A DNA stretch of 64,000 nt from Periplaneta americana (taxonomy: Eukaryota > Arthropoda > Insecta > Blattodea > Blattidae): the NCBI RefSeq assembly GCF_040183065.1, contig NC_091128.1:175018668-175082667 (forward strand), given 5' to 3'. Position numbers and translations under genes: made by a program. Positions 48,151 to 57,890 of the stretch are shown one piece after another. Position 1 is the first letter of the stretch; every line of letters starts with the position of its first letter. Under the pieces are notes generated by a model. That model had not been told where the DNA came from, made no database searches, and worked only from the letters and a program-made list of their open reading frames with translations.

Positions 48151-48685
48151 TATAACAGATAGATAATCCCTATGTTAAAATCAGTAGCACTTTGAAGAGA
48201 ACAACCGCCAGGAACGCCACTCGTCCGCCATAAACAAACACGACATGGCAGTACAGTCGCTAATGGAATTCAAATTGGAGTAATGACGTGACTCCTTATG
48301 TAACAACTAAATGGCGGCATAGTAAACTTGACAAAAGTTGTTACCGTCAATGCCTATAAGGCCGAGCAATCTGGGTATATTTGATCTGGGCTATAACAAA
48401 TGTTACAGAAGTTGCAGAAAGGAAACTGAGTTAAGACGGAACGTATAGCTATTCTAATGTTTGACGGGATGAGAATGAAACGAACTTTCGAATATGACGA
48501 AGAATGAAATTATCGGCTCATCGAATTTTATGCAAATTGTCATGGTTCGTGGTTTATTTTCCAATTGGAAACAGTCCGTATATGTGAATTTCGATACGAA
48601 AATGACATCAGCTATAATGAACTCATTAACTTGTAAATTAAATAAGGCAGGTTATCTGGTTAAAGCCACTTGTAAGTGGAGAAAG

Positions 48686-49618
48686 TAACGTTGAACCATA
48701 ACGAATAGAAAGAAGTAGTGGTCGCACTCTGTTAATTCAAACGGCCGATACCACGCGGCTCTAGTGTAGAGTTCGCTCAGTCTGTTCCGTGTATAAGTAC
48801 GTAAATACATTTAACGTAAGTTGCACGGTTTACCTTTCGCTCCATATACGTACGTAACTGGCATTGTACTTAAACTATTTGAAAGAAAAACACATTCATA
48901 TACATCACACTGTAAAACAAATAATACTTTAATATGTAAAACTTAACTTAGGGCTGCTTGTAGGCATGCAATATGTACTCACCAACAGTTACTTGTCCGA
49001 CACTTTGAAGAATTTACGAGATGATTTGGCGGCTCTCGGAGCTTGGAGTTCTCGTCGGATTTGTTTCGTCCGGAAGAAGAACCGACATTTCATATAGTGA
49101 AAAATTAGTTTCGGTATGATATCCATGGCATGATCCAAGCAGCATCCTGTTCCCGGTGGCTGAATTACAATTGAGGCAATATTGTCTATGCACTCGTGAA
49201 ATATGTCGCCCCACATTCCATCGCTCAATTTTTCTTTTATTGTCTGTTCTGTTTGCATAAGCAAATGAAACACGCACGCCCTACAACCCGGAACAAAACA
49301 CGAATGCATTGCTTCAAATATAACACGACAAAAACATAATAATCTCGTCCTTTAATAAATAAATCGTGAGAGCTACTCACTTGTCACTCGTGTACGAATA
49401 ATTGCAGATTAGTGTATTGGCACTTAAAGTATTTAACGCACTTAATTACACTAAAAAAGCAAACGAAATGAACGAAAACTCTACTGCTTCTTTTATGGAT
49501 ATTCGCTTCCAACTGAGCAATACCGATCGCAGCGCCACTAATTCTCTTGGTCACCGTCGAAAATGCTGAACAGATAGAGTGCGCACACTTCTTCTTTGTA
49601 TTCGTTATGGTTGAACTA
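48686..49618. mobile_element. Mutator-like non-autonomous element with 9-bp target duplication
   Basis: The flanking repeat TGGAGAAAG (48677-48685) and TGGAGAGAG (49619-49627) is 9 bp with one mismatch. Inside are inverted ends sharing gaaccataacgaata and aaagaag, about 45 bp. Removing the element and one repeat restores the expected WRELNV reading of the P-type transposase, which supports these borders. A 9-bp duplication is typical of Mutator-like elements, but family membership is inference. An antisense ORF (48989-49309) lies inside. Confidence 0.65.
48989..49309 (-). CDS. Unrecognised ORF inside the 9-bp-duplication element
   Basis: 106 codons on the minus strand, with an in-frame acceptor-like ttgtag at about 49285-49290, so it may be a terminal exon. 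Visible features: LSDGMWGDIFHECIDNIAS, a PPGTGCCLDHAM stretch with paired Cys, then a basic helix HYMKCRFFFRTKQIRREL and a Ser/Lys-rich tail. The composition looks selected rather than random. The basic C-terminal helix loosely resembles the end of P-type transposases, but I cannot assign it. Confidence 0.4.
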   Translation of the reverse strand: MHSCFVPGCRACVFHLLMQTEQTIKEKLSDGMWGDIFHECIDNIASIVIQPPGTGCCLDHAMDIIPKLIFHYMKCRFFFRTKQIRRELQAPRAAKSSRKFFKVSDK

Positions 49619-50516
49619 TGGAGAGAGCTAAATGTGTCAATTGAGAAAACTTTTTTTTTTTCCACACCCATCTCTTTACGTGTTCGCAGATGCCACATGT
49701 GCTAAAACTTATTCGAAACTAGTTTCTAGACACGGGATTTGTTCTACCTTGAAATATTTCCGTTTATAAAGGTATCCTAGAGCCCTTAATCCATTCTGAA
49801 AATCCTGAAATAAAGGTCACAAGAGAATCAAGGCGCATTTAAAAGTGGAGAGGACTCAACGCCAGAATGTGCGAAAGACAACCCAATTAATGTCCCTCCT
49901 CAGTCTTAGCTTTGAAAACATTTTTACCAGATAAGGATGCTGAACTTGCCAAAAACACAGGTTTTTTTTTTAATTAGTAGATAAATGGTTTGGCTTGATG
50001 AACTCAACTGTCCGCGTAATTTGGAAAAGACTTTGAGAAACAAAATCATTTTCTCAATGAAACGTTGGACATTATGAAGGACATGAGATGATGTGGTAAA
50101 AGAATAGTTCAGCTGTTCCAAAAAGGTTGCGTAATTTCAATTAAATCTACATAGTTCCTGTTTGAATATTTAAAAAGCTCTTTGGCTATAATTTATTTTA
50201 ACTCGCCATCTAAACCAAGATGCCGTCGAAAACTGGTTTTCACAAGTTATACTACGAGGTGGAAGAATGATCACCCCTCGCCTCTCGATGCATTGCACCG
50301 AATGAGGATGCTTATATTACGGAAAAATCATTGAGTATTACAAGATAACACTAACACGAATAATTGTGCTGATGATTCCGAGTTTGTATCTTGCAGAGTA
50401 ATTAGTGCGATTGATACTACTTACTGGCTTTCAAGGAACCCGCCAGTGGCGGCTGACTGACTGAGGCAAGTGAGGCCGGGCCTCAGTAACTTGGCTTAAC
50501 TGAAATCAAATTTTGT

Positions 50517-50519
<3 letters not shown>

Positions 50520-50575
<56 letters not shown>
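50520..50575. repeat. (AT)n microsatellite
   Basis: About 56 bp of AT repeat within the hAT element. Confidence 0.95.
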
Positions 50576-50578
<3 letters not shown>

Positions 50579-50628
50579 TAGTTATTTGAATGAAGCATAT
50601 AACGCTGTAAAAGAATTTGAAAACTTTG

Positions 50629-50844
50629 ATGTATATAGGCCTGTTTTGCAGTAAAATTTGTTCCTGAGGCCGGGATCGCTCGTGCCAGGTTTGGCTTGTC
50701 ATGTATATAGACCTGTTTTGCAGTAAAATTTGTTCCTGAGGCCGGGATCGCTCGTGCCGGGTCTGGCTTGTGATGTATATAGACCTGTTTTGCAGTAAAA
50801 TTTGTTCCTGAGGCCAGAATCGTTCGTGCCGGTTCTCGCTTAAT
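50629..50844. repeat. 72-bp tandem repeat, three copies, inside the hAT
   Basis: The unit starts atgtatatag(a/g)cctgttttg and includes gttcctgaggccgggatcgc. Copies at 50629, 50701 and 50773, with the third slightly diverged. The length is a multiple of three, so a repeated peptide is open on the minus strand, without other sign of coding. Confidence 0.9.
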
Positions 50845-52589
50845 GCATTTCATGTCCTTTCGCGGGCTTTGAGTTTACGCTTAAAACGTTGTAGCTGAGG
50901 CACAATTCGGCTGGCCTGGTCAAGTTTCACTCCTCCCATCCATGGGCCGGCCTCGAGGGTAGAGTGGGGTGGGAATAGCAGTGGTGACTTCTCTTCCTAA
51001 CTAGGCCATAAATAACAAAATTCCAGCTCTTTGGCAGGCAGAAACCCACTCGATTCTCTCCCCTTATGTCTCAGTTTATGACATAAGCGAGGGTGTTATA
51101 CTATTGTACTTCGTAGTATAGTGAATCTGGGCCAATGTTATGTATTTTGGGAAAATATAAACAGAAACAAATGAGAGAAATAATGCTGGTGCAGTTAATT
51201 CATTGTTAGAGTGTCCTTTTTCGAGAAGAAATAATACTGAAAGAAAGGAAGTTTTAAATAAAGGGAGAGACTACCGAGATACGAAATCGCTGATAATTTT
51301 TCAGACACATAATCTTAAAACGCGAGTTTCTATTGCATCCTGGTATGGACAACATAAATGGTTATGTGGTAATGTGATGCAAAATAAACTTCTCTAGGCC
51401 TTGTTTGTTGCTGTCGAAGGAAAAAAATAAAAGAAAGAAAGGGGAATTTCAACACATAATATGGGATGCTTCATCACACTGAAACAATCACTGAAACTCA
51501 GAGCATAACAGCTTATTTGGTGAGTGAAATTATTATTTTTCATTGATAGTAATAAGAATAGACTAATAATAGTAACAATAATAATAATACAGTAATAATG
51601 ATATTAATAATATAATAACAATAATAATCAATATCATAAACAAACATTTCCAATCGGAGGCACTTAAACTAGTTGCATCTGGCCTCACCGAGGATTTTGA
51701 TCACCGGCCGCTACTGGAACCCGCAGGTTCATTGCCGCCCTCACATAAGCCCGCCATCAGCCCCTATCCTGAGCAAGATTAATCCAGTCTCTACCAACAT
51801 ATGCCACTTCCATAAAATCCATTTTAATATTACCCTCCCATCTACGTCTCGGACTCCCCAAAGGTCTTTTTCCCCTCCGGCCTCCCAACTAACACTCTAT
51901 ATGCATTTCTGGATAATTAATGTGATTGATGCTCCCATTAATGAAGAAACAAAGTTAAGTAACACCTCTATTGATACGGTGCATCTAGAGGGATTCGAAG
52001 AAGGACTAGGCGACACAGACTTGAAATCAACGGTCAGTGACATGGAATGCATGCACTAGAATATTTAGCCGGCTGGGTGTCGAAGAAATTGAAAGACGAT
52101 TTACGTATTTGGTTGAAAACATGGAAGATGGCAGGAGCAAAGTAAGTACAACACCAGAAACATGGATTTTCTTGAACAAAGATGTACAGAAAGCTCATGC
52201 TGTTCTTTCAGTCCGTGAAAACTACATATTTACTTCAACTCCTTTTCTTGCCCAAACATTTTTCTCCGTTGAAATTAGAAGGTAGGGCCAACAGTACATC
52301 GAACATGGACTTTTTACTGCCACATAGCCATGTATCATTTCCAAATCATTCTTTATTAAAACGTACTTTGGTTTTTGTTTGACCTCATGGTATTTTAATT
52401 AGGAGTTTGTTTAGGTCTGTCAACTGTTCCTTTCTTTTCAGAAAAACTTCAGTTGAAAAATGACTTTGTAAATATTCTATAATATAGGCCTGGGCGTTAA
52501 TAGCTCAATTGAGCTACTGCGGACTACCCCTAACTCCACATTCTCCGGCAGATACAGTTCTGTATCTAATCGACATAAGTAGACCTGAA

Positions 52590-53425
52590 TTCAGAACATC
52601 GGCAAACTCTCCCTGACCACAGCTATGTCATTATTTCATGCAGTTATAACACCGATTGCCTCCTATGGAATAGAATTAATATGGGAGAAACTGACGAACA
52701 ACGACCTTGCAAAGTTAGAAAATGTGAGGGCAAGGTTCCTGAAGAGAGTCCTAGGAGTAGGAAAGCAGTCCCCTACCAGGATCGTCTACGTGCTGGCCAA
52801 AGAGAGTTTCTTCATAGAGGACCTCAGGCTGGAACTAATGCTACCATCAACAGGCCCATATCAAGCACACCTGGAGACACGGCGTAGGAAGCAAGAAGAC
52901 ATCGACCCGGACTTCTATTGTACAACCGCAATGACGGACCGGAAGTGGACAGAGACGTGCCAGGACCAAATACACGTGGTTTTATTTTTATTTTAGTTGG
53001 TTATTTAACGACGCTGTATCAACTACTAGGTTATTTAGCGTCGATGAGATTGGTGATAGCGAGATGATATTTGGCGACATGAGGACGAGGATTCGCCATA
53101 GATTACCTTGCATTCACATTACGGTTGGGGAAAACCTCGGAAAAAACCCAACCAGGTAATCAGCCCAAGCGGGGATCGAACCCGCGCCCGAACGCAACTT
53201 CAGACGGCAGGCAAGCGCCTTAACCGACTGAGCCACGCCGGTGGCTTGACACGTGGTAACCAGACTCGCTATCCACGGCTTCCACCACAAGATATGTAGG
53301 ACGCAAAGATTACACCATCTAGACGACGACTGCATTTGCTCACTGTGCGACCGAAAGTGCGAACGCTATCACATAATAATGTGTGGAAGAAGAACAAAAT
53401 CCATAACAGACTACAGTGACTAATG
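52590..53425 (+). mobile_element. LINE pol C-terminal fragment (jockey/R1-type), interrupted by a SINE
   Basis: The plus frame from about 52625 gives SLFHAVITPIASYGIELIWE, then KLENVRARFLKRVLGVGKQS and LAKESFFIEDLRLEL. It continues after the SINE at 53258 with VTRLAIHGFHHKICRTQRLH and a CCHC-like ICSLCDRKCERYHIIMC. The two parts join in one frame at the 9-bp target duplication. Confidence 0.75.
52981..53248 (-). mobile_element. Complete SINE (family B) with 9-bp target duplication
   Basis: The direct repeat acacgtggt is at 52972-52980 and 53249-53257. Read on the minus strand: head gccaccggcgtggctcagtc, B box GGTTCGATCCC, body with gattacctggttgggttttt and cgctatcaccaatctcatcg, then an aaaataaaaataaaa tail. 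268 bp, intact, inserted in the LINE fragment. Confidence 0.9.
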
Positions 53426-53979
53426 TGTGATACAAGATCAACATATATAAAAGTCATACTTAATACTCTTTCGAGTGCTCCTTATATGTATTATTATACG
53501 TAGACCTGAAGGAACAGTTGACCTGAAGTAGACCTGAAGGCAAGCATGGCTGAGTGACGGATTGTGTAAGACATGCATCTCGATGGTCGCCTAAAACCAC
53601 CACTGATACACAGTGCTTTATTGTGTGTTCGTACCTGAAGCGGTGAAGCGGAAAGGACATGGGCGAAGGTGTCTCCTTTCCTTTTCCTTCCCCTTTATGC
53701 TCAGTACTGCTATAATACAAGCAGTCGTCTCCCATGATATTTTAGTTTGTGTAACAATCGCAATAGTACACGCAACGCACTTAAAGTAAGAATACTCTTA
53801 ATCAGACTGCGCTGTTGCCCTATTTCCCAGGGCTTACAAGACAAGCATGCTGTGTGGCGTGTAATGCAGCATGTTGCATTGCCGATCTGCATGAATACGC
53901 ATGCGCGCTCAGTCTCTTCAATGCTTTTTCACGCCAGCCTTAGCCTTGCCTATAAGCTGTTAGCCGGGCCAACAGTCCT
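53426..53979. other. Intergenic, nothing recognised
   Basis: The short repeat (g)tagacctgaaggaacagttg / gtagacctgaaggcaagcat at 53500 and 53527 is the only structure seen. Confidence 0.35.
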
Positions 53980-54000
53980 AACATGGATCCTCCGCCACTG
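53980..54000 (-). mobile_element. Solo hAT-type right end
   Basis: On the minus strand it reads CAGTGGCGGAGGATCCATG, matching the start of the other CAGTGGCGG hAT ends here. The following 8 bp (atgaaaac) were not found next to a left end in the window. Confidence 0.45.
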
Positions 54001-54045
54001 ATGAAAACTTTCACAGAGAAAAGGAAATGACATTCACACACATTA

Positions 54046-55281
54046 CTGTTAATGCAAGTTATCTTGAACCTTCTGAGCGGGGACAGAGGGGCAGAGGGAA
54101 GGAAGCGAGTAACGCGGGTGGAGCCAACTGAGTTGTTTGCGCATGCTCCGCAGTATAATCTCTTGTCAAGAAACATAGAACTATTTCCTTCACTGCGTAC
54201 CAGTAGTGTTACCATGGAGCAGCAACCACAGGGTAGTAATTATGGTGAAATCACACCACCGCGGAGAAAAAGTAACGCTGTTATCCATAGCGGAGAAAGA
54301 GAAATTATCGCAAATATAATAAAATTAAGCGTTGCGAGGAGGAAAAATTAAACAAATATTTGCTGGAACCTCTTGCTAAGGAATATGAGAGAGCGGCTAC
54401 ATACTCTGGCAAAAGTATTAATTCCGTCAAGAGAATTAAAAATAATATTGAATTACAACCGAATGAACCTCACACTACTCGGGAAAGAATAGTTATGTAA
54501 TGTTTAGAAATTATTGCTATAATAGTTATGTACAATAGTGTGTGTACTGTGAACGACATAATGAATTACTGTTGTAAGTTATTATTTTCTTATAGTTCTA
54601 CTAAACATATTATTTCATTCCAGAATTAGGACTTGTGTAAAGTTGAAGTGGACGACTTCGATCAACACGTTATTCGGGATACTATCGAAGAATTCTATCG
54701 TGTTCAGAAAGTAGTACATAGTCTACGATTAAGAAGATAATTCCGAATGGATGATGCCATTGACGAAATAATTAATTTTAGAACAAGCGATGATGGCAGC
54801 AATGATAGGGATATGGATTGTGTATAATTGTAAATTAATGTAAATTCAAATAATAAGCCTGTAAAATATTGTTATAAGAATATGTACATATTATCTGAAG
54901 GTGTAAGTCATGCGGGCCTATATAATGTACAGAAGTAGCTGTAGTAACTCCTCCATTGCCGGTCCCCAGCCCGGATGAGAGAGGAGTGTACACACGATTA
55001 TATTTAAATACTTACTCATTACAGGTTAATTAAAGCTTGCTACGAAACTATGTTCTCCTCTCAAAACCGGAATATCGAGAGAAGATGATGTCTGTATTGA
55101 ACCAAGTTCTTTTACAGTAGAGAGCCGTAAGGTAAAAGAACCAACGTTTTCTGAAAAGAGTCACGTTACCCGAGGGAGGGGCATCCTTGCCGTGCCGTTA
55201 CGTTGATGAGTACACGCCGTACCGAGCAGTTCCAAAGACAGACTTAGGGGATGTAAGGTTCAAGATAACTTGCAATGACAA
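54046..55281 (+). mobile_element. IS630/Tc1-like element, copy A, 1236 bp
   Basis: TA at 54044-54045 and 55282-55283. Ends CTGTTAATGCAAGTTATCTT and, on the minus strand, TTGTCATTGCAAGTTATCTT, continuing to gaacctt. Encodes from 54213 the start of a transposase-type protein (MEQQPQGSNYGEI), but relative to copy B it has five extra bases near 54325 that shift the frame. A second exon-like piece at about 54640-54735 gives VEVDDFDQHVIRDTIEEFYR, a block known from insect DDE transposases of the IS630/Tc1 group. The catalytic DDE region is absent. Confidence 0.8.
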
Positions 55282-55283
55282 TA

Positions 55284-55756
55284 CGTTGGGTAAAGATTAA
55301 AATTTGCGCCTCACATAAAAGTAATAACATAATATGTCCAACTTTCCTTCTCAAATTATTTAATGAATACTTTCTAAGACAATGACTCATTAAAACAATA
55401 CAATTTATCCAACTCGTCTTTGACATCAAGGTCATAGTGTAAGGCAATATGAATGGAAAACCGCAAAATAAGGCTTTATTTCAAAGCCTTAAAGTGATTA
55501 CGAATCGTCTTTGGTGTTGATTGTTGAAAAGAAACAAATTCCTACATGAAATTCTCAATATAGAACCGATAGTAGAATATCTTTATCTCCCAGAGGATAA
55601 TAGTAGCCCATTTGTACACTCCCAACGTATCATCTATACCTAGCAACAAGATAGAATGTTAACATAATTGAAGAGTGTGATCCCAAAACACGGTCAGTCC
55701 ATTTGGAAATTTGGTAGAATTCAGGAAGAGTCGCTGTTTTCCCGATCAAGAAGTTG
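55284..55756. other. Intergenic, nothing recognised
   Basis: AT-rich, chance ORFs only. Confidence 0.4.
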
Positions 55757-55940
55757 ATGTTAGTCTAGTATATACAGTCACGAAGCTTGAGTTGTGGGGG
55801 TGCTAGGAACAATTGACTGTGCTGGTACTATTTCACATTGTCTGTAATGAGGCGATATTAGCGATCCTAGTGGTTAGCAACTATCTATGGATGCATATTT
55901 ACTACGTATTGAGCTTCGCGACTGTATATATTAGACTGTG
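55757..55940. mobile_element. Short MITE, second copy of the 15981-16158 family
   Basis: Left gttagtctagtatatacagt and right (minus strand) CACAGTCTAATATATACAGT are inverted and continue into cgaagct. The internal part (gaggcgatattagcgatcct, agtggttagcaacta) matches 16065-16100 almost exactly. The target duplication is not clear. Confidence 0.75.
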
Positions 55941-56037
55941 TTATAGGTCTGTATGACGTCAAATGTCCGCACATTGCATTGCAAGTACCTACGAAAAACT
56001 GTTTCGGTCTGGGCCCTTCAAGGGCTGTGGCGTCACG

Positions 56038-56038
56038 G

Positions 56039-56088
<50 letters not shown>

Positions 56089-56096
56089 TACTACTA
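56038..56096. repeat. (ATT)n microsatellite
   Basis: About 15 TTA units ending in three ACT units. Confidence 0.95.
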
Positions 56097-56752
56097 AGAC
56101 AATTGATAGTGGAAATGTGTAATAGCGCCATTCGAATATTTATCATATTAGTTCCTTGTACAATATAAGTTAATTAATTCGTGGTCTGTTTGCCATATTG
56201 ACTGTAATAAGGTTAATAGCAAACTAATGAATTCAGTTCTATTAAGCCATAATAAATAAAGTCATATGTATAATATCTTTGAAGCACGTAGCTGTTGTTA
56301 ATTGTGCCCAAGTATAATGTTTAAGGGTTTATGCATTAACGAATTAGTAGCGTAGCCCTAATGGCTATGATAAGGGTTCACTGAACGAAAGATCCTAGGA
56401 TCAAATCTCGGTATATGCAAAGGTAAGTTACCGGTATGTATAGACTACTAATTTAATATAGAGTAGACTAGCTGGTAAAATTAAGTAGGTAGAGAGAGAA
56501 AGAGATAAGTAGAGGAAAATATGTGCGTGAGTGAAGTGGAGTGTGTAGGATTGGGACAAGAAAAAGCTCGCTCAGTCCGTGGATAAAAAAAAAAAAACTA
56601 GCCCGGTCTTTTCATAAAAAAAAGGACTCAACGCGCTTTGGGATCGCACTCGTCAATAAATTGTTATAAGAAATTCATTCAGCATACTTCAGTATTACGT
56701 GGAGCTTGCAGCATTTTTACACGTGATCTAGCTTAATAATAAACTGCAACAA
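56097..56752. other. Intergenic; possible SINE head near 56350
   Basis: 56346-56420 has tagcgtagccctaatggcta followed 45 bp later by GGATCAAATCTC, which could be A and B boxes of a decayed SINE. Otherwise nothing. Confidence 0.35.
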
Positions 56753-57890
56753 TCATCATCATCATCATCCTTCACGAATTAGGCCTCTCTAGACCTGTTT
56801 CGGCCCCATCTAGCAGTCTTCTTAAAGGTCTTCCTGGTCGACGATGTCCTCTAGGTTTATACTGCATCATAATTTTTGGGATTATTGAATTTTCCATTCT
56901 TCTTACATGATCTAGCCAATTGAATTTGTATCTGCTGATTTTTTTCTTCTACTGACTCTACTTCTAATTGTTCTAAAATTTCTTCATTCCTTTTTCGGTC
57001 TAAAAGAGTAGGCTATATCCTGCTGTCCTGAAAAATTTCATTTCCGTTGCTTTGATTCTGTTCATGTCTTTTTTCTTTAATGTCCAAATCTCGTTTCCGT
57101 ATAAAAGGGAGGGTAATGCTAGTGTATTATATATTTTTATTCTTGTAGACTTTTGTACTAATTTAGCTTTTAATGTACTGTTTATTATTCCTAGAATTTG
57201 TGTAGATTTGGTAATTTTCTTGTTCACATCTTTTTCATTTTGATAAGATATTTCACAACCCAGATAATTGAAATTTTGCACTTGTTCGAGGCATTGGTTA
57301 TTGTGTATTATCTTACTTCTGACTCGGTCTTGTCCTAAAAATGCCATTACTTTTGATTTTTGTGCTGAAATTTCCATCCCAAAATCTTTTAATATTTTAT
57401 TTAATGTATACAATCCTCTTTGCAAATTATCCTCTGAATTGGAAATTATGACTTGATCATCGGCATAGAGTAAGGTATTTAATGTTAGAGTACTGGTTAT
57501 TTTGATTCCTGATGTGTAGATTTGGTTCCATTTTAAAATAATTTCATTTATATAAATATTAAATAAAGTTGGTGATAGTGGACAACCTTGTCGAACTCCA
57601 TTATTAACTAATTTTCTTTCGGATATACAGTTATTTATTTTGACACTTATTTTGCTGTCTGTGTAGATTTCTATTATATTTTGTAATAGCAAATTTGGAA
57701 TATTTTTATTTTGTAATATGTCGAATAAAAGGTCTCTTCGGACTTTATCAAAAGCTTTCACAAAATCAATAAAAGCTATATGGGTTTCTAAATTAAATTC
57801 TCTTCTTTTTTCTAACAATAGTTTGATACTAAATAATGGATCTACACATGATCTTCGTTTTCTAAAGCCATTTTGACACTCCAGAAGGAA
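56753..57890 (-). mobile_element. LINE reverse-transcriptase fragment, about 290 open codons, with (GAT)n 3' tail
   Basis: The minus-strand frame from about 57885 to 57000 is unbroken. CQNGFRKRRSC, then HIAFIDFVKAFDKVRRD, NGVRQGCPLSPTLFNIYINE, LLYADDQVIISNSEDN (catalytic YADD near 57465), FGMEISAQKSKVM, FNYLGCEISY, and LALPSLLYGNEIWTL. It then enters a frameshifted tail (RKRNEEILEQLEVE, RMRKNGKFN-type) down to a run of GAT repeats at 56753-56768, typical of LINE 3' tails. 5'-truncated. An intact RT core suggests a younger copy than the other LINEs here. Confidence 0.85.

Larger units (their letters stand above)
50444..51716. mobile_element. Non-autonomous hAT, 1273 bp, 8-bp duplication gaacccgc
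   Basis: The direct repeat gaacccgc is at 50436-50443 and 51717-51724. Ends are CAGTGGCGGCTGACTG and, on the minus strand, CAGTAGCGGCCGGTGATC. It contains an AT microsatellite, a 72-bp tandem repeat and a TAA-rich tract near the right end (51530-51640). The subterminal words gcaagtgaggccgg / ggcctcacc are inverted. Same TIR type as 46342-47545. Confidence 0.9.
50420..51915 (-). mobile_element. LINE 3' end inserted in the P-type fossil, itself split by a hAT
   Basis: 50420-50443 (ctggctttcaaggaacccgc) and 51717-51915 (gaacccgcaggttcattgcc onwards) join to match the 3' end of the LINE at 43762-44000. Encoded tail on the minus strand: GRPEG(K)RPLG, R.RRWEGNIKMD. Approximate target repeats gcgattgatactac (about 50407) and gtgattgatgctcc (about 51922) flank it. 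Confidence 0.75.
45666..52300 (+). pseudogene. P-element/THAP9-type transposase fossil split by nested insertions
   Basis: Segments in order on one strand. 45666-45900: THAP domain (MPGTLCCVAVCNN, then RLSKDISRRNHCLQGCKEDD; frameshift and loss of the second zinc-binding motif, then DYERDLMVELLKTEHKR). 46190-46341: LFTENQIQLLLARKGQVRW, FTLRYLGKG. 47554-47648: LSGISALQKWAS. 48400-48685: ILMFDGMRMKRTFEYD (first catalytic Asp region), VMVRGLFSNWKQSVYVNFD. 49619-50419: WRELNVSIEKTF, FADA/PHVLKLIRN, LDTGFVL, FQKGCVISIKS, NDHPSPLDALHRMRMLIL. 51925-52300: LEYLAGWVSKKLKDD. This order is that of P-superfamily transposases (THAP, leucine-rich part, RNase-H-like core, C-terminus). Inserted: hAT 46342-47545, Tc1 47649-48150, Mutator-like 48686-49618, LINE/hAT about 50420-51915. 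Many stops and frameshifts besides. Assignment is by motif recognition. Confidence 0.85.

Noticed and set aside
50578-50853. Coding repeat protein on the minus strand at the 72-bp array
   Set aside because: The unit length is a multiple of three and lacks stops by chance. It sits inside a non-autonomous hAT with no other coding sign.
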